From Alphaproteobacteria bacterium (lineage in GTDB: Bacteria > Pseudomonadota > Alphaproteobacteria > Rhodospirillales > Rhodospirillaceae), in NCBI GenBank assembly GCA_030604885.1, contig JAUVUZ010000006.1, positions 62,001 through 126,000 on the forward strand: a DNA stretch of 64,000 bases. The letters are read 5' to 3'. Numbering within the stretch: the first letter of the stretch is position 1; every line of letters begins with the position of its first letter. Below the pieces are notes generated by a model. That model saw only the letters and a list, made by a program, of their open reading frames with translations, was not told the DNA's origin and did not search any database. Both the position numbers and the translations under genes were made by a program. Positions 56,895 to 64,000 of this stretch are shown one piece after another.

Positions 56895-58322
56895 ATGTTC
56901 GAGTCTCTGAGCGATCGTCTGGGTGGGATTTTCGACAAGCTGAAGCGTCGCGCGACGCTTTCGGCGTCGGACGTCGACGCCGCGATGCGCGAGATCCGCG
57001 TCGCCCTGCTCGAGGCCGACGTGGCGCTGCCGGTGGTGAAGGACTTCATCGAGCGGGTGCGCGCCGAGGCCACCGGCCAGGAGGTGGTCCGTTCGGTCAC
57101 CCCCGGGCAGATGGTGGTCAAGATCGTCCACGACGCCCTGATCGAGACCTTGGGCTCCGACGCCACCGAGCTGGACCTGAAGGCGGTGCCGCCGGTGCCG
57201 ATCCTGATGGTCGGCCTCCAGGGTTCGGGCAAGACCACCACCTCGGGCAAGATCGCGCTCCGGCTCAAGGACAAGGACAAGAAAAAGGTCCTCCTCGCCT
57301 CCCTCGACGTCTACCGCCCCGCCGCGCAGGAGCAGCTCGCCCAGCTCGCCAAGCAGGCGGGGGTGGCGTCGCTGCCGGTGATCCTCGGCGAGATGCCGGT
57401 GGCGATCGCCAAGCGCGCCATGGACGTCGGCCGCAAGGAAGGCTTCGACGTCGTCATCCTCGACACCGCCGGTCGCCTGCACATCGACGCGGAGCTGATG
57501 GACGAGGTGGCGAAGGTCCGCGACGTCGCCAAGCCCCACGAGACCCTTCTGGTGGTCGACGCGATGACCGGCCAGGACGCGGTCACCCTCGCCCGCGAAT
57601 TCAACGAGAAGGTCGGCATCACCGGCATCGTCCTGACCCGTATCGACGGCGACGCCCGCGGCGGCGGCGCCCTTTCGATGCGCGCGGTCACCGGGCGGCC
57701 GATCAAGTTCCTCGGCGCGGGCGAAAAGCTCGACAAGCTCGAGGTCTTCCACCCCGAGCGCATCGCCGGGCGCATCCTCGGCATGGGCGACGTGGTGTCG
57801 CTGGTCGAGAAGGCGGCGGAAACCTTTAAGCAGGAAGAGGCCGAGAAGCTCGCGAAGAAGATGCTCTCGGGCAAGTTCGACCTCGAGGACATGCTCGGCC
57901 AGCTCCAGCAGATCAAGAAGATGGGCGACATCAAGGGCCTGATGGGGATGCTGCCGGGCGTCGCGAAGATGAAGAAGCAGATCGCCGAAGCCAACATCGA
58001 CGACGGGATGTTCAAGCGCCAGGAGGCGATCATCCTCTCGATGACGGTGAAGGAGCGGCGCTTCCCCGACCTCATCAAGGCGTCGCGCAAGAAGCGCATC
58101 GCCGCCGGCTCCGGCACCTCGGTGCAGGAGGTCAACAAGCTGCTCAAGCAGTTCGAGCAGATGGCGCAGATGATGAAGCAGATGAAGAAGCTCGGCAAAA
58201 AGGGCGGCCTGCCCCCCGGTTTCGGCGGCGGCATGCCGCCCGGCCTGGGCGGCGGCGGGTTGCCGCCGGGCTTCGGCGGTGGGTTGCCCCCGGGGTTCCC
58301 CGGCGGGTTCAAGTTGAAGTAA
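56895..58322 (+). CDS. ffh: Signal recognition particle protein Ffh
   Basis: Ffh binds 4.5S RNA and signal sequences on nascent chains. The 475 residues have the N domain, GTPase motifs GLQGSGKTT near residue 107, DVYRPAAQEQL, DTAGRLHID and TRIDGDARGGGAL, and the methionine-rich M domain (about 320-435, with KKRIAAGSGTSVQEVN). The C-terminus is an unusual low-complexity tail of repeated LPPGFGGG units (about 443-475). An in-frame TTG at 56874 is less likely than the ATG. It opens the ffh-rpsP-rimM-trmD-rplS operon and serves the FtsY receptor encoded at 50.7 kb. Confidence 0.96.
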   Translation: MFESLSDRLGGIFDKLKRRATLSASDVDAAMREIRVALLEADVALPVVKDFIERVRAEATGQEVVRSVTPGQMVVKIVHDALIETLGSDATELDLKAVPPVPILMVGLQGSGKTTTSGKIALRLKDKDKKKVLLASLDVYRPAAQEQLAQLAKQAGVASLPVILGEMPVAIAKRAMDVGRKEGFDVVILDTAGRLHIDAELMDEVAKVRDVAKPHETLLVVDAMTGQDAVTLAREFNEKVGITGIVLTRIDGDARGGGALSMRAVTGRPIKFLGAGEKLDKLEVFHPERIAGRILGMGDVVSLVEKAAETFKQEEAEKLAKKMLSGKFDLEDMLGQLQQIKKMGDIKGLMGMLPGVAKMKKQIAEANIDDGMFKRQEAIILSMTVKERRFPDLIKASRKKRIAAGSGTSVQEVNKLLKQFEQMAQMMKQMKKLGKKGGLPPGFGGGMPPGLGGGGLPPGFGGGLPPGFPGGFKLK

Positions 58323-58410
58323 GGGTTCGGGCGGCGGTGCCGCCCAAGGGTTCGTTCCGGCCTCGGCCGGGGCGGGAAGTTGCACACAGAACGAAGGGTA
58401 AAAGCAAACC

Positions 58411-58767
58411 ATGCTTCGTATTCGTCTCACTCGCGGCGGCGCCAAGGCGCGTCCGTTCTATCGCATCGTCGTTGCGGATTCGCGCGCCCCGCGCGACGGC
58501 CGCTTCATCGAGCGCGTCGGTTCTTATGATCCGATGCTGCCGAAGGACCATGCCAACCGCCTGATCCTCAAGGAAGAGCGCGTGAAGTACTGGCTCGGCG
58601 TCGGCGCCCAGCCGTCGGACCGCGTCGCCCGTTTCCTCGGCCAGGTCGGCGTGATCGCCGCCCCGGCGGTGAGCGAGCAGCCGAAGAAGTCCGCGCCGAA
58701 GAAGAAGGCCCAGGAGCGCGCCGCCGAGAAGGCGAAGGCCGCCGAAGCCGCCGCGGCCGAAGGCTGA
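58411..58767 (+). CDS. rpsP: 30S ribosomal protein bS16
   Basis: A 118-residue ribosomal protein bS16. [23 protein letters not shown] at the N-terminus (positions 1-23) is diagnostic, as is [11 protein letters not shown]. The C-terminal 35 residues form an Ala/Lys/Glu-rich extension ([18 protein letters not shown]) common in alphaproteobacteria. A GGGCGGC-GGT-GCCGCCC hairpin lies in the gap after ffh (58329-58345), without a T-run; it may partly terminate or stabilise the ffh mRNA. Confidence 0.97.
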   Translation: MLRIRLTRGGAKARPFYRIVVADSRAPRDGRFIERVGSYDPMLPKDHANRLILKEERVKYWLGVGAQPSDRVARFLGQVGVIAAPAVSEQPKKSAPKKKAQERAAEKAKAAEAAAAEG

Positions 58768-58789
58768 AGCCCGAACGGAGCCTCGACCG

Positions 58790-59335
58790 GTGAAGGATGA
58801 AGCTGCCCGCGTCTGCCTCGGCGTGATCGTCGGTCCCCAGGGGATCCGCGGCGAGGTTCGGATCAAGGCGTTCACCGCCGACCCGGAGGACGTGGGCGCC
58901 TACGGCCCGGTGGCCGACAAGGCCGGGGCGAGAAGCTTCTCGCTCAAGGTGCGGGGGCAAGCCAAGGGCGTGGTGATCGCCGCGATCCAGGGCGTGGCCG
59001 ACCGCAACGCCGCCGAGGCGCTCAAAGGCACCGAGCTTTACGTCGACCGCGCGCGGCTGCCCGCGCCCGACGACGAGGACACCTTCTACCACGCCGACCT
59101 CGTGGGGTTGGCGGCGGAGGATCCGGAAGGCCAGCCGATAGGCCGGGTGGTCGGCGTGTTCGACCACGGCGCCGGGGATGTGATCGACATCCGCGGCGGC
59201 GACGGCAAGGCGGTCACGGTTCCGTTCACCAAGGCGGTGGTGCCGGTGGTGGACGTGCCGGGAGGCCGGATCGTGGTGGCGATGCCCGAGGGGCTTCGCG
59301 ACGACGGTCGGCGGCCGGAGGGAGACGAAGGATGA
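58790..59335 (+). CDS. rimM: Ribosome maturation factor RimM
   Basis: RimM helps assemble the 30S head around bS19. The 181 residues carry the N-terminal barrel ([26 protein letters not shown]) and the PRC-barrel C-terminal part ([16 protein letters not shown], then [20 protein letters not shown]). The start is GTG 58790, with GGAG nine bases before. It overlaps trmD by four bases and follows rpsP by 22. Confidence 0.95.
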   Translation: MKDEAARVCLGVIVGPQGIRGEVRIKAFTADPEDVGAYGPVADKAGARSFSLKVRGQAKGVVIAAIQGVADRNAAEALKGTELYVDRARLPAPDDEDTFYHADLVGLAAEDPEGQPIGRVVGVFDHGAGDVIDIRGGDGKAVTVPFTKAVVPVVDVPGGRIVVAMPEGLRDDGRRPEGDEG

Positions 59336-60105
59336 CGGCGGAGAACCTTCCGGAGGCGGAAGGGCGGACGGGGGAAGTGGGGCAGGGCTGGCTCGCCACC
59401 GTGCTCACCATCTTCCCCGGGATGTTCCCGGGTCCGCTCGGGTTCTCGCTGGCGGGACGGGCGCTCGAACGGCGCATCTGGGAGCTGGACGCGATCAACT
59501 TGCGCGACCACGCCCTCGATCGCCACGGCACCGTGGACGACACGCCCTTCGGCGGCGGTCCGGGCATGGTGATGCGCCCGGACGTGCTCGACCGGGCGAT
59601 CGCCGCGGCGGCCGAACGGGCGGGCGGACGCGCCGGGCCGCTGATCTACTTCACGCCGCGCGGGCGGCGGCTGGACCAGGAACGGGTCCGGCAACTGGCC
59701 GCGGGGCCGGGCGCGACGCTGTTGTGCGGCCGGTTCGAAGGCGTGGACGAGCGACTGCTGGAAGCCCGCGAGATCGAGGAGGTGAGCCTCGGCGATTTCG
59801 TGCTCTCGGGGGGCGAACTGCCCGCCATCGTGCTGTTGGACGCGGTGGTGCGGCTGCTGCCGGGAGTGATGGGCCAGCCGGACTCGCTCGACGAGGAGAG
59901 TTTCGAGCGCGGGTTGCTGGAATATCCCCAGTACACGCGCCCGCAGATCTGGGCCGGAAGGCCCGTGCCGGATGTGCTGAACTCCGGCCACCACGCGGAA
60001 ATCGCGAAGTGGCGGCGGAGCAAGGCGGAAGAAGTCACACGAATCAGGCGTCCCGACCTTTGGGAAGCCTACCAGGCGTCCCAGGGACGGAAGAAAGAGG
60101 AATAG
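59332..60105 (+). CDS. trmD: tRNA (guanine-N1-)-methyltransferase TrmD
   Basis: TrmD methylates G37 in tRNAs with a G36-G37 pair, preventing frameshifts. The 257-residue protein has the trefoil-knot SAM site ([14 protein letters not shown], then [14 protein letters not shown]) and [16 protein letters not shown]. About 18 residues precede the usual family start ([13 protein letters not shown]), so translation may be longer than in other bacteria or may begin elsewhere; the ATG overlapping rimM is the only one well placed. Confidence 0.96.
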   Translation: MTAENLPEAEGRTGEVGQGWLATVLTIFPGMFPGPLGFSLAGRALERRIWELDAINLRDHALDRHGTVDDTPFGGGPGMVMRPDVLDRAIAAAAERAGGRAGPLIYFTPRGRRLDQERVRQLAAGPGATLLCGRFEGVDERLLEAREIEEVSLGDFVLSGGELPAIVLLDAVVRLLPGVMGQPDSLDEESFERGLLEYPQYTRPQIWAGRPVPDVLNSGHHAEIAKWRRSKAEEVTRIRRPDLWEAYQASQGRKKEE

Positions 60106-60108
60106 GTC

Positions 60109-60510
60109 ATGAACATCATCGAAACGCTCGAAGCCGAACAGATTGCGAAGCTCGTCGCGACGCGCCCCGTCCCGGACTTCAAGCCGGGCGACACCCTTCG
60201 CGTCCACACCAAGGTGGTGGAAGGCACCCGCGAGCGCATCCAGGTCTACGAGGGCGTGTGCATCGCCCGCCGCAACGCCGGGCTGAACTCGTCGTTCACC
60301 GTGCGCAAGATCTCCTTCGGCGAGGGCGTGGAGCGCGTCTTCCCGCTCTACTCGCCGAACGTGGCGGAGATCGAGGTGACCCGCGTCGGCAAGGTGCGCC
60401 GCGCGAAGCTCTACTACCTCCGCGCGCTCCGCGGCCGCGCCGCCCGCATCGCCGAGGACAAGGCGGCGATCCTCAAGGCCCGCGCCAAGGCCGCCGAAGA
60501 CAAGGCGTAA
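60109..60510 (+). CDS. rplS: 50S ribosomal protein bL19
   Basis: A 133-residue bL19 protein at the 30S/50S interface. [35 protein letters not shown] (family opening) and [21 protein letters not shown] are clear. The C-terminal helix is Ala/Lys-rich. It follows trmD by three bases and ends the operon. A hairpin CCGCCGAA/TTCGGCGG (60562-60588) lies in the gap before leuC. Confidence 0.97.
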   Translation: MNIIETLEAEQIAKLVATRPVPDFKPGDTLRVHTKVVEGTRERIQVYEGVCIARRNAGLNSSFTVRKISFGEGVERVFPLYSPNVAEIEVTRVGKVRRAKLYYLRALRGRAARIAEDKAAILKARAKAAEDKA

Positions 60511-60561
60511 GCCTGATCCGTCGGGCTCCCCGCCCGGCGCGAGACCGGACATGACCGCGCG

Positions 60562-60588
60562 CCGCCGAAGGCTCTTGGCTTTCGGCGG
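60562..60588 (+). terminator. Hairpin between rplS and leuC
   Basis: CCGCCGAA (60562-60569) pairs with TTCGGCGG (60581-60588) around an 11-base loop. It is followed after some bases by TATATTTCTTTG, a weak T-rich stretch that may instead belong to the leuC promoter. It may end the ribosomal operon. Confidence 0.4.
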
Positions 60589-60663
60589 TCAGCGCGTATA
60601 TTTCTTTGTCCGCCCGGCGAACAGCCGGAAAGTTGCTCATGTGCCACGAGGAGCATTCCCGTT

Positions 60664-62073
<1,410 letters not shown>

Positions 62074-62085
62074 GGGGGAAAGACC

Positions 62086-62691
62086 ATGGATAAGTTCGAA
62101 GTCCTCACCGGCGTCGCCGCCCCCCTGCCGATGATCAACGTCGACACCGACATGATCATCCCCAAGCAGTTCCTGAAGACGATCAAGCGCACCGGCCTCG
62201 GCAAGAGCCTGTTCTTCGAGATGCGCTACGACGACGCGGGCAACGAAAACCCGGCGTTCGTGCTCAACAAGCCCGCCTACCGCAACGCCAAGATCCTGGT
62301 GGCGGGGGCGAACTTCGGCTGCGGCTCCTCGCGCGAGCACGCGCCGTGGTCGATCCTCGATTTCGGCATCCGCTGCGTGATCGCGCCGAGCTTCGCCGAC
62401 ATCTTCTACAACAACTGCTTCAAGAACGGCATCCTGCCGATCAGGCTGCCGCAGGAGATCTGCGACAAGCTGATGAAGGCCGCCGAGAACGGCGCCAACG
62501 CCACCTTCACCGTCGACCTCCGGGCCGAGGAAATCCACATGCCCGACGGCGAGACGGTGAAGTTCTCCACCGACGAATTCCGCCGCCACTGCCTGCTCAA
62601 CGGCCTCGACGACATCGGCCTCACCCTGGTGAAGAAGCCGAAGATCGACACCTATGAAGCCGCCCGCAAGGCCGACCAGCCCTGGGTCTGA
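62086..62691 (+). CDS. leuD: 3-isopropylmalate dehydratase small subunit LeuD
   Basis: The 201-residue small subunit that completes the LeuCD active site. [20 protein letters not shown] (positions about 19-38), [15 protein letters not shown] and [14 protein letters not shown] are family signatures. It is coupled to leuC (12-base gap) and ends 22 bases before a strong terminator, so leuB is transcribed from its own promoter or by readthrough. Confidence 0.97.
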   Translation: MDKFEVLTGVAAPLPMINVDTDMIIPKQFLKTIKRTGLGKSLFFEMRYDDAGNENPAFVLNKPAYRNAKILVAGANFGCGSSREHAPWSILDFGIRCVIAPSFADIFYNNCFKNGILPIRLPQEICDKLMKAAENGANATFTVDLRAEEIHMPDGETVKFSTDEFRRHCLLNGLDDIGLTLVKKPKIDTYEAARKADQPWV

Positions 62692-62712
62692 TCCGTCGCG
62701 CCGCGCAGTGCG

Positions 62713-62740
62713 AAAAGGCCGGGTGTCCCCCGGCCTTTTT
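62713..62740 (+). terminator. Rho-independent terminator after leuD
   Basis: AAAAGGCCGGG (62713-62723) pairs with CCCGGCCTTTT (62729-62739) around a 5-base loop and runs into a T-tract. The A/T ends make it able to work in both directions. It separates leuCD from leuB. Confidence 0.85.
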
Positions 62741-62836
62741 CATCGGCGCACGGTCGATTTTTCCTGGCTTTTCCGGGAGGGAGCGGAATAATCGGTCCTC
62801 CGATTACGGAACGACGCAACGAAAGGCACGCGAGCG

Positions 62837-63937
62837 ATGGCGAAGAAGACGGTGATGCTGCTCCCCGGCGACGGGATCGGTCAGGAGGTGATGGCGCAGG
62901 TGGTGCGCATCATCGAGTGGATGGATCAGGCGGGCCTCGCCTCCTTCGACCTGCGCGAGGGGCTGATCGGCGGCGCCTCCATCGACGCCCACGGCGTGCC
63001 GCTCACCGACGAGACGGTGGCCGACTGCCTCGCCTGCGACGCGGTGCTGATGGGCGCGGTGGGCGGCCCGAAGTGGGACGGCGTGCCCTTCGACAAGAAG
63101 CCCGAACGCGGCCTTCTGCGCATCCGCAAGGACATGGGCCTGTTCGCCAACCTCCGCCCGGCGCTGGTGTTCGCCGAGCTGGCGGAAGCCTCGACGCTCA
63201 AGCACGAGGTGGTGGCGGGCCTCGACCTGATGATCGTGCGCGAGCTGACCGGCGGCATCTACTTCGGCCAGCCGCGCGGCATCGACACCCTGCCCAACGG
63301 CGACCGCAAGGGCTACAACACCGAGGTCTACACCACCCCGGAAATCCGCCGCATCGCCCGCGTCGCCTTCGACCTCGCGATGAAGCGGGGCAAGCGCGTC
63401 ACCTCGGTGGACAAGGCCAACGTGCTCGAATCCACCATCCTCTGGCGCGAGGAGATGGAGTTCGTCGGCAAGGACTACCCCGAGGTCGCGCTCTCCCACC
63501 TCTACGTCGACAACGCGGCGATGCAGCTGGTGCGCAACCCCAAGCAGTTCGACGTGATGGTCACCACCAACATGTTCGGCGACATCCTCTCCGACTGCGC
63601 GGCGATGCTCACCGGCTCGCTCGGCATGCTGCCCTCGGCCAGCCTCGGCGCGGCGGACGCTTCCGGCAAGCGCAACGCGCTCTACGAGCCGGTGCACGGC
63701 TCGGCCCCGGACATCGCCGGGCAGGACCTCGCCAACCCGCTGGCGATGATCCTCTCGCTGGCGATGATGCTGCGCTACTCCTTCGACCTCGACGCCGCCG
63801 CCGACCGCCTGGAGACCGCGGTGAAGGCGACCCTCGCGGCGGGCATGCGCACCGGCGACATCCTCCAGCCGGGCGCCACCCGGGTAGGCACCAAGGGCAT
63901 GGGCGACGCGGTGCTGAAGCACCTCGCCCAAGGCTGA
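62837..63937 (+). CDS. leuB: 3-isopropylmalate dehydrogenase LeuB
   Basis: LeuB oxidises and decarboxylates 3-isopropylmalate to 2-oxoisocaproate with NAD. The 366 residues include [26 protein letters not shown], the substrate Arg region [14 protein letters not shown], the motif [25 protein letters not shown] and [19 protein letters not shown]. The start ATG follows AACGAAAGG. A GGAACCGCC/GGCGGTTCC hairpin follows the stop. Confidence 0.97.
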   Translation: MAKKTVMLLPGDGIGQEVMAQVVRIIEWMDQAGLASFDLREGLIGGASIDAHGVPLTDETVADCLACDAVLMGAVGGPKWDGVPFDKKPERGLLRIRKDMGLFANLRPALVFAELAEASTLKHEVVAGLDLMIVRELTGGIYFGQPRGIDTLPNGDRKGYNTEVYTTPEIRRIARVAFDLAMKRGKRVTSVDKANVLESTILWREEMEFVGKDYPEVALSHLYVDNAAMQLVRNPKQFDVMVTTNMFGDILSDCAAMLTGSLGMLPSASLGAADASGKRNALYEPVHGSAPDIAGQDLANPLAMILSLAMMLRYSFDLDAAADRLETAVKATLAAGMRTGDILQPGATRVGTKGMGDAVLKHLAQG

Positions 63938-63949
63938 CAAGGGGGTTGG

Positions 63950-63986
63950 GGAACCGCCGGTTTCGCTTGCGCGAGGCGGCGGTTCC
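63950..63986 (+). terminator. Hairpin after leuB
   Basis: GGAACCGCC (63950-63958) pairs perfectly with GGCGGTTCC (63978-63986) around a 19-base loop that can fold a little further. It starts 12 bases after the leuB stop. There is no clear T-run before the window ends. Confidence 0.5.
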
Positions 63987-64000
63987 TATACGCTACCCAG

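Overview
The window is a GC-rich (roughly 70% by eye) bacterial chromosome segment. Gene content and order (ffh-rpsP-rimM-trmD-rplS-leuCD-leuB, dapF-mtaB-ftsY, secA near a parvulin gene, argJ and mutT, tripartite tricarboxylate transporters, bioMNY, a CooA-like regulator) point to an alphaproteobacterium, most likely of the Rhodospirillales. This is inference from gene content; no rRNA is present. Coding density is high, many start and stop codons overlap by four bases, and there is no phage or plasmid core.

Region 1 (1-7777) is the most interesting. It holds hypC-hypD-hypE ([NiFe] hydrogenase maturation, running off the left edge), a molybdenum-cofactor set (moeA, moaE, moaD and a moaC-mogA fusion), a NodU/CmcH-type carbamoyltransferase and a Crp/Fnr regulator. 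The regulator lines up without gaps with my recollection of the CO sensor CooA; it keeps the heme ligand His77 but has Ser at 75 and Cys at 117. Two palindromes of the CooA operator type (TGTCR-N6-YGACA) lie in the two divergent intergenic regions (hypC/moeA and moaCB/carbamoyltransferase). I infer a gas- or redox-responsive regulon coupling hydrogenase and molybdoenzyme maturation, as for a formate- or CO-linked hydrogenase.

Region 2 (8.1-20.8 kb) has an aspartate dehydrogenase and an AceE/transketolase-like ThDP enzyme. Convergent to them is an eight-gene operon of an RpiR regulator, a GsiABCD-type peptide/glutathione importer and three peptidases (DmpA, DppA, isoaspartyl peptidase) for unusual peptides. 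A 269-bp MITE-like element sits exactly between the convergent genes and contributes to both stop codons.

Region 3 (20.8-23.4 kb) is a small accessory patch: a Cys-rich secreted protein, a BrnT/BrnA toxin-antitoxin pair, a truncated tRNA-Leu 3' half (likely an old attachment site), an apparently intact tRNA-Leu, a MarR-like regulator and a repeat-containing lipoprotein.

Region 4 (23.6-46 kb) is metabolic: glgX, the biotin transporter bioMNY, acetyl-CoA synthetase, a Bug-type binding protein with a LarA-family enzyme, a MarR-GNAT fusion, a single-chain NfnAB-like transhydrogenase, an SGNH hydrolase, gamma-glutamyltransferase (fitting the Gsi importer), a complete TctABC transporter, an ACT protein, a CinA-like protein, mutT, argJ and a parvulin.

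Region 5 (46-64 kb) is core housekeeping: secA with small motility-like proteins, ftsY, mtaB, dapF, a DoxX protein, a ferredoxin-like protein, an MFS exporter, ffh-rpsP-rimM-trmD-rplS, leuCD and leuB. A perfect 50-bp inverted repeat lies between a small + strand gene and ftsY.
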